Source of the DNA: Geofilum rubicundum JCM 15548
GTDB lineage: Bacteria; Bacteroidota; Bacteroidia; Bacteroidales; Marinilabiliaceae
Direction: 5' to 3'
Length of the DNA stretch: 49,900 nucleotides
Assembly: GCF_000974365.1 (NCBI RefSeq)
Contig: NZ_BAZW01000029.1
Coordinates: 1 to 49,900 of the forward strand
Position 1 is the stretch's first letter. Every line of letters begins with the position of its first letter. Position numbers and translations under genes: made by a program. The notes under the pieces were generated by a model. That model ran no database searches. It saw only the letters and a program-made list of their open reading frames with translations, and was not told the DNA's origin. This document shows positions 1-8,266 of this stretch, one piece after another.

Positions 1-31
1 CCTTAAAACGCAAAATCACCAAAAGTGGTGA

Positions 32-62
32 TTGTATCAGACTTTTTTGTCCTTTATTTTTG
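32..62 (+). promoter_or_regulatory. Predicted Bacteroidota promoter for the diflavin reductase
   Basis: TATTTTTG at 55-62 matches the Bacteroidota -7 element TAnnTTTG exactly, and TTG at 32-34 sits 20 bases upstream in the -33 position. Transcription would begin near 69, so translation must start downstream. This favours the ATG at 88 over the in-frame start at 25. Confidence 0.6.
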
Positions 63-87
63 CGGGCTAACAATTAAGTTTTCTCTC

Positions 88-1356
88 ATGTTTTCACTTT
101 ATAAAAAGAGGCCTGCCTTAGCCGAAGTAACCATTCTTTTTGGCACCCATTCGGGCCATTCAAAATATGTGGCCAGACAACTGGCAAAGTTGCTCGACCT
201 CAAAGGGGTGAGCCATCGTGTTCTTAATATGAAGCGTTTCAGGGCAGCGGATCTGGTTCAGGAGCGCTGCGTTTTAATGGTGGTGAGTACGCATGGTGAC
301 GGAGAACCGCCCGCCGGAGCCATGCGCTTTGTGACAGAATTGTCAAAGGTGCCAGAACTCTCCGGTTTACAGTATTCAGTCTGTGCGCTGGGCGACAGTT
401 ATTATGAAAATTTCTGTGAGACGGGCAGGTACATTGATGCGGTGATGATGCGGCTAGGGGCCAGGGCTTTGGTGCCGCGGGTAGATTGCGATGAAGAATT
501 TGAAATGCCTGCAGCCCGATGGATCAAAGAGGTGGCGGGTGTTTTAAGCGGTTCAGTAGCTGAAGAAGTTTCTCTGGTTTCACAGACCAGGCGCTATAAG
601 GCACGATTAACCAGGCAATTTCGTTTGAATCAACCCGATTCCAGCAAGGAAGTCTTTCATTTGGAATTCGAAAGTGACTTGTTTCCTTATTTGCCTGGTG
701 ATTCGGTAGGGTTTATACCATCAGGTTTCCCAAATGGGCGCGACCAGCAGGGCCGTACGCCCCGCTATTATTCCATTGCTTCCAGTCCGCTGGAAGTGAC
801 CAACGGTTTTCACCTCACGGTGAAAACCCATGAAAAGGGCCTCTGTTCTCCCTGTCTCAATCACTTATTGCGACCCGGCGACGAACTTGAGTTCATTCAT
901 CTGCCTTCAGAATCTTTCCGCCTGGGCCATGACCATCCTGCCATTATTCTTGTAGCCGCCGGCGTTGGTATCGCCCCCTTTAGAGCCTTTATCCGTCACA
1001 ATGCCGCGCAACTCAACCCCGTAAAAATATGGCTGCTGTATGGCGACCGCAACATCGAAACGGATTACCTCTATCGTGACGAATGGAAGGCCTTGCTTGA
1101 GAAAGGGTCTATTCACCGCATGGATGTGGCCTTTTCAAGGAATGATCCACCGCAATATGTGCAGGATTTGCTGCGCATTAACCGGAAAGATGTGGCACAG
1201 TGGGTGCAGTCGGGCACCGCCGTTTACGTTTGTGGCTCCAAACCCATGGGAGCTGCCGTCCGTGGTTTCTTTGATGATTTAAGCCAGAATCTGGCTTTGG
1301 GAGACAAGGGGGTACATGATCGGGCTGAACTGGCTTATTATGAGGAGTTGTTTTAA
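88..1356 (+). CDS. Compact flavodoxin-FNR diflavin reductase (CysJ/CPR-like)
   Basis: The protein (422 aa from the ATG at 88) begins with an FMN-binding flavodoxin domain (about residues 14-160, phosphate loop FGTHSGHSK, then STHGDGEPP). A ferredoxin-NADP reductase-type half follows, with FAD motif RYYSIAS, NADP-site glycine motif AAGVGIAPFRAF and C-terminal VYVCGSKPMG. It should pass electrons from NADPH through FAD and FMN to an acceptor. CysJ and P450 reductases carry a helical connecting domain of roughly 100 residues between the FAD strands; here only about 15 residues lie between PGDSVGF and the RYYSIAS motif. The acceptor is unknown: no sulfite reductase or P450 gene is adjacent. The start was chosen because a promoter -7 box overlaps the longer reading. 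Confidence 0.8.
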   Translation: MFSLYKKRPALAEVTILFGTHSGHSKYVARQLAKLLDLKGVSHRVLNMKRFRAADLVQERCVLMVVSTHGDGEPPAGAMRFVTELSKVPELSGLQYSVCALGDSYYENFCETGRYIDAVMMRLGARALVPRVDCDEEFEMPAARWIKEVAGVLSGSVAEEVSLVSQTRRYKARLTRQFRLNQPDSSKEVFHLEFESDLFPYLPGDSVGFIPSGFPNGRDQQGRTPRYYSIASSPLEVTNGFHLTVKTHEKGLCSPCLNHLLRPGDELEFIHLPSESFRLGHDHPAIILVAAGVGIAPFRAFIRHNAAQLNPVKIWLLYGDRNIETDYLYRDEWKALLEKGSIHRMDVAFSRNDPPQYVQDLLRINRKDVAQWVQSGTAVYVCGSKPMGAAVRGFFDDLSQNLALGDKGVHDRAELAYYEELF

Positions 1357-1478
1357 GTCCTCAGCCAAGTTGTCGTTTTTTTGAAAAGTAAGGGCTCAGG
1401 GTTATTCATCTACAAAAATTGTCTAAATTTACATGGTAATGAAAGAGCGAGAATAACACTTTTCTAAATTGATCCTAT

Positions 1479-1796
1479 ATGCTCAACAGTATAAATGATA
1501 ATTTATACATCCATTCATTGTCTGATCACCTGTTTTGGGATATAGACAAAAGTAAACTGGACATAAATAATAGTAAAAAGATCATTATTCATAGAGTCCT
1601 TGACTATGGACTCATATCTGATTGGAAGCTAATAGTTCAGATTTATGGTATCCATGAAATTACTCAAGTATCAAAAAAGCTAAGAGATTTAGATATAAAG
1701 TCTGCCGGCTTTGTCGCAAATTTAAGTAATACTCCTATTGAAGACTTTGCATGTTATACTACCAGACAATTGACTCCTCAACACTGGAACTTTTAA
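1479..1796 (+). CDS. AbiEi-type antitoxin-like protein (DUF6922)
   Basis: This 105-aa protein contains FWDIDKSKLD, HRVLDYGLISDWKLI and the C-terminal ending TPQHWNF. I recognise these as features of the DUF6922 proteins that precede AbiEii/AbiGii-type toxins in Bacteroidota. Its likely role is antitoxin or regulator of the downstream nucleotidyltransferase. The two genes overlap by 46 bp in different frames, the usual arrangement for this pair. Base composition is more AT-rich than the flanking genes, which fits a horizontally moved module. No DNA-binding motif is obvious by eye. The family name is from memory of sequence patterns, so moderately certain. Confidence 0.65.
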   Translation: MLNSINDNLYIHSLSDHLFWDIDKSKLDINNSKKIIIHRVLDYGLISDWKLIVQIYGIHEITQVSKKLRDLDIKSAGFVANLSNTPIEDFACYTTRQLTPQHWNF

Positions 1797-2215
1797 AACA
1801 GTTACAGGGGCAACCTGCTTTTAAAAATCTCCGGTTGGTTGGAGGTACTTCGTTGGCTCTGCAAATTATAGTAAATTATATCTATCCTTGGTTATTCCAA
1901 CCAATTAGTAGTAATGACCTTGTTTTAGCAAGTCTGGAAGACATTGCTGCTATGAAATTGAGTGCCATTACAGGTAGGGGTACAAGAAAAGATTTTATCG
2001 ATATGTTTTTCCTGTTGAAGCATTTTAGTCTCCAGCAAATGCTTGTTTTCTATCAACAAAAATATTCGGATGGAAATGAATTTATAGTTTTAAAAAGCCT
2101 TGTCTATTTTGAGGATGCTGAACAAGATGAATTCCCGGTAATGCTTATTACTCATAATTGGGAAGCGATTAAACTTGAAATAAAGACAGTAGTCAACAAT
2201 TTTCTTCAATCTTAA
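1751..2215 (+). CDS. AbiEii-like nucleotidyltransferase toxin with internal deletion
   Basis: The protein (154 aa) starts with the family's N-terminus, including LRLVGGTSLALQ. It ends with the conserved C-terminal half: ASLEDIAAMKLSAITGRGT, KDFIDMFFLLKHF and LKSLVYFEDAEQDE. Between them the family normally has a segment of about 55-60 residues containing GHRxSxDxDLF, which carries the metal-binding aspartates. Here LALQ runs directly into IVNYIYPWL, which in relatives follows that segment. The loss is in frame, so the ORF remains open. Relatives are about 210 aa. The protein is probably catalytically dead. It overlaps the antitoxin gene by 46 bp, so translational coupling is likely. Confidence 0.7.
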   Translation: MLYYQTIDSSTLELLKQLQGQPAFKNLRLVGGTSLALQIIVNYIYPWLFQPISSNDLVLASLEDIAAMKLSAITGRGTRKDFIDMFFLLKHFSLQQMLVFYQQKYSDGNEFIVLKSLVYFEDAEQDEFPVMLITHNWEAIKLEIKTVVNNFLQS

Positions 2216-2310
2216 TCTTTACCATAAGCCGCTTTTGCCTTGTTAAGTTATATTTTCTAATAACTGAACTTTGTCTTAGTGAAATTTGATCAACTTTTTA
2301 AATATAAAGC

Positions 2311-4233
2311 ATGTCAGACATTCATCAGAGTCTTCAAAAATATTTTAGTCATCGTTCATTTCGTCCCGGTCAGGAGCAGGCCATTAATACCTTGTTGGCG
2401 GGAAGGTCTTCGGCGGCTATTTTTCCGACCGGCTCTGGTAAATCCTTGATTTATCAACTGGCAGCGATGCATTTGCCCCATTTGACCCTGGTGGTTTCTC
2501 CCCTTTTAGCCTTAATCAGCGATCAGTTGGAGGCGATGGAGGGGCAGGGGATTCCGGCTGCCCGTATTGATTCGACCCTCAGTCACCAGCAGGTCATGGC
2601 CATTCGTGAGGATGTGCGACAGGGTAAAACCAAGGTCTTGATGGTTTCGGTGGAGCGCTTTAAGAACGAGACCTTTCGGCGCTTTTTATCGGGCATTGAA
2701 GTCTCCCTGCTGGTAGTAGATGAGGCGCATTGTATTTCTGAGTGGGGCCATAATTTTCGGCCCGATTACCTGAAGTTACCGGAATACCGAACCGCTTTTA
2801 ATATTTCGCAGGTTTTGTTGTTGACCGCCACGGCCACTCCACTTGTCATTGAGGACATGTGCCGGCGTTTCGACATTCTGAAAGACGATGTGGTGTTGAC
2901 CGGTTTCTACCGTGCGAATCTGCATTTGGCGGTGCTCCCGGTTGCAGAAGCTTCCAAAAAAGCTGCACTGGCCGAATTACTTGGTCCCACCAAGGAGGAG
3001 TCCACCATTGTGTATGTCACCCTTCAGAAAACGGCCGAAGAGGTGGCTGCCTATCTGCGGGATGCCGGATTAGTCGCGGCCGCCTACCATGCCGGTATGA
3101 ACCATGCCGATCGCGAAGCCATTCAGAATGGCTTCATGTTTGGGCAGATTCCGGTCATCGTAGCCACCATCGCCTTTGGCATGGGCATCGATAAGCCGGA
3201 TATCCGGCATGTGGTACATTACGATCTGCCCAAATCCATTGAAGGCTACAGTCAGGAAATTGGTCGTGCCGGTCGCGATGGCATGGTCTCCCACTGCACC
3301 TTGCTGGGCAATCTGGACGGAGTCAATGTTTTGGAGAATTTCGTTTATGGCGACACCCCGGAGCGTGCTTCCATACAAAAAGTATTGGAGTCGGTTCAGC
3401 GGGCCGAAAAACACTGGGAGGTACAATCCGTCAAACTGTCCAATTCGGTTAATATTCGTCAATTGCCCTTGAAAACATTGCTGGTCTATCTGGAAATGGA
3501 CGGTGTTATTAAGCCGCTTTACAGCTATTTTGCCAGTTATCGCTTTAAGCAGGTCATGGAAACGGATCAGATTCTGGCCCGGTTCAAAGGGGAGCGACAG
3601 GTGTTTTTAAAGGCCATCTTTCAATTTTCGGAAAAGGCCCGGACGTGGACCACGGTCCATTTTGACAACATTGTGGCCAATTATAATACCGACCGACAGC
3701 GCATTGTGGCCGCTCTGGACTATTTGAATGAGCAGGGGTTTATTCAGCTGGAGACCAAACAAATGACAGAGGTGTATGAGGTATTGGAAAGCGGGTTTGA
3801 TATTGACAAAGTGACGGATGAGGTGTATGAGCGATTCACGATGAAAGAAGAGGCAGAGGTGAAACGCATCAACGATATGCTGGCTTTTTTCAGCAGCGAC
3901 CAGTGTCTGTCCGCCTCCCTGTCTTCCTATTTTGGGGAAAGTATCGACTGGGCGCAATGTGGCCATTGCTCCGTTTGTCAGGGCGGGGCGGCCCGACTGG
4001 AAAAGACGCTTCCGCTGGAAATTCTTTCCAAAGAAAAGGTGGATGGATACCTGGCCGGTTTAAGGGCCGCTGTAGCGGCCGACAAGGTTTCCCCGGTGCT
4101 AGAAACCCGCTTTTTATGCGGTATTCACACCCCGTTTTTCTCCTCCGTCAAGGCCTCCTCCATCCCCGGCTATGCGGCCCTGGAGAACTACCGCTTTGCC
4201 GAAGTCATAAACCTCGTTCAGGGTAGTTGTTAA
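2311..4233 (+). CDS. recQ: RecQ-family ATP-dependent DNA helicase
   Basis: This 640-aa superfamily 2 helicase unwinds DNA 3' to 5' in recombination and repair. Visible motifs are Walker A FPTGSGKSLIYQ (about 38-49), motif II DEAHCISEWGHNFRPDY (about 137-153), a TATATP motif III, and IAFGMGIDKPDIRHVVHYDLP with QEIGRAGRDG in the second RecA lobe. A C-terminal zinc-binding region (CLSASLSSYFGE, then CGHCSVC, about 531-555) follows. A canonical HRDC domain is not evident. Bacteroidota often have two RecQ paralogues, so this may not be the principal one. The 3' end overlaps the convergent nspC by 4 bp. Confidence 0.9.
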   Translation: MSDIHQSLQKYFSHRSFRPGQEQAINTLLAGRSSAAIFPTGSGKSLIYQLAAMHLPHLTLVVSPLLALISDQLEAMEGQGIPAARIDSTLSHQQVMAIREDVRQGKTKVLMVSVERFKNETFRRFLSGIEVSLLVVDEAHCISEWGHNFRPDYLKLPEYRTAFNISQVLLLTATATPLVIEDMCRRFDILKDDVVLTGFYRANLHLAVLPVAEASKKAALAELLGPTKEESTIVYVTLQKTAEEVAAYLRDAGLVAAAYHAGMNHADREAIQNGFMFGQIPVIVATIAFGMGIDKPDIRHVVHYDLPKSIEGYSQEIGRAGRDGMVSHCTLLGNLDGVNVLENFVYGDTPERASIQKVLESVQRAEKHWEVQSVKLSNSVNIRQLPLKTLLVYLEMDGVIKPLYSYFASYRFKQVMETDQILARFKGERQVFLKAIFQFSEKARTWTTVHFDNIVANYNTDRQRIVAALDYLNEQGFIQLETKQMTEVYEVLESGFDIDKVTDEVYERFTMKEEAEVKRINDMLAFFSSDQCLSASLSSYFGESIDWAQCGHCSVCQGGAARLEKTLPLEILSKEKVDGYLAGLRAAVAADKVSPVLETRFLCGIHTPFFSSVKASSIPGYAALENYRFAEVINLVQGSC

Positions 4234-5371
4234 CTCATTCGGTTTTTGTAGTCCTGATACCCAAACTCCCGCACAACATTCAGCCCGCTCGCATCGTTCC
4301 AAATCCCAATGGCCGGATGCGGAACACCGTTAAACATGGTGGTCTTGACCATCGTGTAATGAATCATGTCTTCAAAAACGATCTTGTCGCCCACCTTCAG
4401 GGGCTGTTCGAAGGACCAGTAGCCGATAAAGTCACCTGAGAGACAACTGTTGCCCCCCATGCGGTAAGTGGGCAGTCCCTTCACCGGCTCGTGGTGGGCA
4501 CCACGAATACGCGGTTTGTAGGGCATTTCGAGGCAGTCGGGCATGTGGCCCGTGAACGATACATCCAGTATGGCCGTGTGTATGCCATGGTTCTCCACCA
4601 AATCAACGACCTCGGACACGAGTACGCCCGTTTCCCAGGCAAAGGCACTGCCGGGTTCCAGAATGATTTCCAGATCCCACTTGGCTTTGAAGCGCTTCAG
4701 CAATTCAATGAGGTGCTCCACGTCATAACCTTTGCGCGTCATCAGGTGGCCACCGCCCATGTTGAACCACTTGACTTGCTTCAGGTACGAGCCAAACTTC
4801 TGCTCAATGGCTTCGAGGGTTTTTTCCAGGTTGAAGGAGGTGGACTCACACAAGGTATGAAAGTGGATGCCCTCAATTTCCGGTGGTAGGATATCCGGCA
4901 TCTGGTCGGCAATGACCCCCATGCGCGAGCCCGGCGCACAGGGATTGTACAGGTCGGTATCTACTTCACTGTATTCCGGATTGATGCGTATGCCCAGGGA
5001 TACCTGGCGTTCGAATTGGTTGACTGCGGGCAGAAAGCGTTCAAACTGTGAAAAAGAGTTGAAGGTAACGTGACTGCTGTATTGCAGAATAGTGGCAAAA
5101 TCCTTTTCGGTATAGGCGGGTGAATAGGTGTGGGCCAGACTGCCCATTTCTTCCCAAGCCAGACGTGCCTCGTGTATGGAACTGGCCGTGGAGTGGGGGA
5201 TGTATTCCCGCACAATGGGGAAGGCCGACCACATGCTAAAGGCCTTAAAAGCATGATGATTTCAACCCCGGCGCGCTCCTTCACAGATTTGATCAAACTC
5301 AGATTGTTGCGAAATAAGTGCTCGTCCAGCACATAGCAGGGCGAAGGGATTTTGCTTATATCAATGGGCAT
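4230..5371 (-). CDS. nspC: Carboxynorspermidine/carboxyspermidine decarboxylase (1-base frameshift)
   Basis: This is a PLP enzyme of the alanine racemase fold that makes spermidine or norspermidine from the carboxylated precursor. The N-terminus (MPIDISKIPSPCYVLDE, to EIIM at residue 40) is in one frame and the rest (from MWSAFPIV to FGYQDYKNRMS) in another. One base is missing at 5251-5253: with it the join reads EIIM-AFKAFSMWS and the protein is 380 aa, the family length. The lysine of AFKAFS is the expected PLP-binding residue (K43), so neither fragment alone would work. The C-terminal part retains FNMGGGH, LEPGSAF and DVSFTGHMPDCLEMP. Sequence on both sides is fully family-like, so a base-calling error or very recent mutation is likely. 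Its partner dehydrogenase lies at 23448-24641. Confidence 0.85.
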
Positions 5372-5395
5372 TGTTGTATCTTTTTTGTTTGCTGG

Positions 5396-5403
5396 CAAAG
5401 ATA
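5396..5403 (-). promoter_or_regulatory. Predicted -7 element for nspC
   Basis: The minus strand reads TATCTTTG, a perfect TAnnTTTG match. It predicts a start site near 5389 and a leader of about 18 bases before the ATG at 5371. No clear -33 TTTG was found at the usual distance. Confidence 0.45.
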
Positions 5404-5566
5404 CAATCTTTGAATTAAATATATTGTATTGTGCTCAAGCCGCACAAGGCTCTTGGTTATACTTTTTCCTGACGGGCTTACGCACGATACCGACTAAAGA
5501 AATTAATTGTTGTTTATAAAAGCAAAAACAATCTTTGATTCGTGAAAATTCGTGGACAACTTTTTA

Positions 5567-6421
5567 TCACTGAAACATCCAGACAAAGAGGAGGAGGATG
5601 GTGAGGGCGTAGGAGTTTAGGACGATAAAGGCTTTTTTGTTATAAGGGCTGAGGGCTTTGTGGAAGAGCAGGAAGTAGAACAGGGCAATGAAGCTGACAT
5701 TGATAAACGTGAGCAGCCATACTTGCGACCATAGAAAGTGGATGCCAAAAAGGGGAAAAGAGAAGAGGAAGAGGGAGGAGATCAGGGTCCATGAAAAAAT
5801 GATGAAACGAATGTGTTGCGGGTTCAAAAATTTGGGGAAGCCCTTGAATCCTGCTCTCTCATAATCTTTGGCGTGGGCCACCAAAAGCAACCAGAAATGG
5901 GGCAACTGCCACAAAAACATGAAGGCGGCGATGTAAAGGATGGTGGGGTGAAAGAGTGCACCTCCAGCCGCCGTCCATCCCATAACGGGTGGAATGGCAC
6001 CCACCAGGGCTCCGGGTAAAATGGCCAGCGGTGTGCGGGGCTTCAAAGGGGTATAAAGTGCATTGTAAAAGAAAATGTTGGCGATGCCTAAAAGCAAAGG
6101 TGTCCAGCCAATTAAGGCGAGTGCCAGACTGCCGGCCGTCAGCATCGATATGACCATTAATCCGGCAGCTTGCAGAGAGATGTGCCCTGTTACCAGTGGC
6201 CGCTTTTTGGTACGTTCCATTAAGCGGTCTCTGCCTCTCTCCTGAATTTGGTTGAGGGCAGAGGTGCCACAGGCCAAAAAGAATACCCCTGATATCAGCA
6301 ATAAAGCATCCCTCCAGCTCTGATTCGGTGCAATTAAAAAACCGATCAAAGCGGAGAAGGTGACCATGAGGGACAGACGCACACGGATCAGTGCCGCAGG
6401 TATTAACCAGCTACTCTTCAT
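5567..6421 (-). CDS. ctaB: Protoheme IX farnesyltransferase (heme O synthase)
   Basis: A UbiA-family membrane prenyltransferase of 284 aa that converts heme B to heme O for the terminal oxidase. Visible are the first prenyl-diphosphate motif with flank NQIQERGRDRLMERTKKRPL (about residues 57-76), the loop YTPLKPRTPLAILPGALVGA, and the second polar motif around AHAKDYERAGFKGFP. Hydrophobic segments fit seven to nine membrane helices. It is the last gene of the oxidase operon and its start overlaps the end of coxB by 11 bp. In the first motif the usual N-x3-D-x2-D-x3 pattern reads N-x6-RDR, with the initial aspartate replaced by E/R-rich residues, typical of some Bacteroidota copies. Confidence 0.9.
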   Translation of the reverse strand: MKSSWLIPAALIRVRLSLMVTFSALIGFLIAPNQSWRDALLLISGVFFLACGTSALNQIQERGRDRLMERTKKRPLVTGHISLQAAGLMVISMLTAGSLALALIGWTPLLLGIANIFFYNALYTPLKPRTPLAILPGALVGAIPPVMGWTAAGGALFHPTILYIAAFMFLWQLPHFWLLLVAHAKDYERAGFKGFPKFLNPQHIRFIIFSWTLISSLFLFSFPLFGIHFLWSQVWLLTFINVSFIALFYFLLFHKALSPYNKKAFIVLNSYALTILLLFVWMFQ

Positions 6422-7333
6422 TGAGCGTTTTCAGGTATTCAACAATGGAAGTTATTTCTTCCTGCGAGATTAAATCTTCGTAAGAATTCATTAAGCCGCG
6501 AGCATAGCCCTTGACAATTTCCTCGTTGGGCTGATAAATGGCCCGCTGAATATAATCTTCGTCGGCCACAACAGTCTCTTCCTGATTGCCAATTAGTACC
6601 ACTTTTTCAGTATTGTAGAGTCCTTTGAAGGAAGGGCCTACCAGTTCGGTGCCGTCGAGTGAGTGACAAGCCATGCAGCCGTTCTGTTTCATGACGGCCA
6701 AGCCCGGCGGATCCGGAATCAGGCCCGTGGCCTCTAAATTCTCCAGCCAGTCGTCGAACACCTCCCGTTCAACCACGCGAACCTTCGTCACCATGTCATA
6801 ATGCAACAGACCGCAGTACTCGGTGCACATGATTTCATATTCTCCGGTGTAAATGGGGGTAAACCACAACCAGTTGTCGTACCCCGGCACCACATCTTCC
6901 TTAACCCGGAAGGCGGGGATGAAGAGACTGTGATTGACGTCTTCCGATTCCAAATCCAGGCGTATGGGTTGATCAACGGGAATGACCAGTTCTTTGGCCA
7001 GTTTGCCGTTGCCATAGTCAAATTCCCACTCCCACATTCTTCCTATGGTTTTGATGCGCATGGCATCGTCCGGAACCTGCCGCATAGGCGCAAAGCCCAC
7101 CCATCCGTAATAGAACATGAGCAATACCAGAATAAAAGGAATCACGGTCCATATTATTTCCAGTTTATTGCTACCTGAAAACTGCATGGCTTCTTTGTTC
7201 TTGCTTCTGCGAAAGCGGATGACAATATAAACCATTAAGCCGTCAGGCCGATGATGAAAAAGAAGGAAATAGCGAATATAAAAATAAAAGCATTATCTAC
7301 GCCTTCAGCTAAATTGGAAGCACCTCCAAACAT
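6411..7333 (-). CDS. coxB: Cytochrome c oxidase subunit II with C-terminal cytochrome c (1-base frameshift)
   Basis: The subunit receives electrons through a fused heme c and the binuclear CuA centre. Its N-terminus starts at 7333 (MFGGASNLAEGVDNAF) and runs into a TAA at 7235-7237 in the middle of the first membrane helix. The remaining frame resumes at once with MVYIVIRFRRSKNKEA. Adding one A to the AA at 7237-7238 restores FFFIIGLTALMVYIV and a 307-aa protein. Downstream are the second helix (IIWTVIPFILVLLMFYYGW), CuA ligands (DVNHSLFIPAF; CTEYCGLLHYDM), and heme motif CMACH with a C-terminal helix. It is therefore a caa3-type subunit II. The conserved context and single-base loss suggest a sequencing error. 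Confidence 0.88.
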
Positions 7334-7351
7334 ATCTTCTTATTTATAAGG

Positions 7352-7636
7352 TTATCTAAAGAAGTAATCGACAAATGTCACGATCAGTATCAGAACAAAC
7401 AGGGCAAATGTCCCGATCACTATCCATCTGGTGAATGCACTTTCAAATTTCAGGTGCATGAACCAGGTCAGTACAATGGTTGCCTTTACTGATGCTACCA
7501 AAAGTGTTACAGCTATGGTAAAGACGCCCAGATCTATCCAGGTCAGCAAAACCGTAATGAGGGTTAGGAAGAGCAGGGCTGTTAGTACCCTGGCATGCGA
7601 CAAATAGCTTGATATATGTGGTTTGTGTTCGTCCAT
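7352..7636 (-). CDS. Cytochrome c oxidase subunit IV
   Basis: A 94-aa membrane protein with three hydrophobic segments (ALLFLTLITVLLTWIDLG; AVTLLVASVKATIVLTWFMH; VIGTFALFVLILIVTFVDY). The conserved KATIVLTWFMHLKFE is characteristic of prokaryotic subunit IV (CtaF/CoxD family). This small subunit stabilises the oxidase and takes no direct part in catalysis. It lies between subunits III and II with gaps of 10 and 18 bp, which fits co-transcription. Confidence 0.88.
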   Translation of the reverse strand: MDEHKPHISSYLSHARVLTALLFLTLITVLLTWIDLGVFTIAVTLLVASVKATIVLTWFMHLKFESAFTRWIVIGTFALFVLILIVTFVDYFFR

Positions 7637-7646
7637 GTCATGTTTT

Positions 7647-8261
7647 TTAGGTCAGTAAATAGAGCAGCGGGAAAAGGAAAATCCAGATGAGATCCACTAA
7701 ATGCCAATAAAGGCCGCTGTTCTCGAGTAAAAGATATTGTCCTTTGTGGGTATTACCTGCTTTTATCTGAAAAATGCAAATAATCAATAAGGTTAAGCCA
7801 ATTATCACATGCAAAGCATGCAAGCCCGTCATCATGTAGTAGAGACTGAAAAACAGGAGCTCTCCTCGTTCCAAAGTCTGCAGTGCTTCTGAGCCTGGAA
7901 AAAGATGTAGCTCAATCTTATGGGCCCATTCAAAATATTTGTTGATCATAAATACCAGGGCCAGTAAAATGGTGGCTACTAAGAAAAGAATGGCCTTTTG
8001 ATTGCTGCCTTTTTGGATGGCGGTGATAGCCATGGCCACCGTCATACTACTTACCAGCAGCACCACGGTGTTAATGGTGCCTATCATGGCATTCAAATCG
8101 TTGGCCCCGGTATGAAATCCATCGCTGAATTTGGCTCTGAAAACGGCATATACTAAGAACAATCCCCCAAACAAAAAGAATTCGGTAAAAAGGAATAACC
8201 ACATCCCCAGTTTTCCGGCTTCATTGTCCACAGGATGTGCATGGCTACTAGAGTTTGTCAT
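7647..8261 (-). CDS. ctaE: Cytochrome c oxidase subunit III
   Basis: A 204-aa membrane protein with five hydrophobic segments, the short form found in caa3-type oxidases. Visible features are GKLGMWLFLFTEFFLFGGLF near the N-terminus, YYMMTGLHALHVIIGL in the penultimate helix, and the terminal GLYWHLVDLIWIFLFPLLYL with the conserved WHxVDxxW pattern. It supports proton uptake and stability of subunit I. It starts 5 bp downstream of the subunit I stop codon on the minus strand. Confidence 0.92.
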   Translation of the reverse strand: MTNSSSHAHPVDNEAGKLGMWLFLFTEFFLFGGLFLVYAVFRAKFSDGFHTGANDLNAMIGTINTVVLLVSSMTVAMAITAIQKGSNQKAILFLVATILLALVFMINKYFEWAHKIELHLFPGSEALQTLERGELLFFSLYYMMTGLHALHVIIGLTLLIICIFQIKAGNTHKGQYLLLENSGLYWHLVDLIWIFLFPLLYLLT

Positions 8262-8266
8262 AATTA

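Noticed and set aside
1479-2215. Possible recent mobile island carrying the toxin-antitoxin pair
   Set aside because: Base composition is more AT-rich than the flanks, but no integrase, direct repeats or attachment site could be seen at its borders.
4227-5336. Several plus-strand ORFs opposite nspC (for example 4491-4889)
   Set aside because: They are antisense shadows of a well-conserved gene and have no recognisable motifs.
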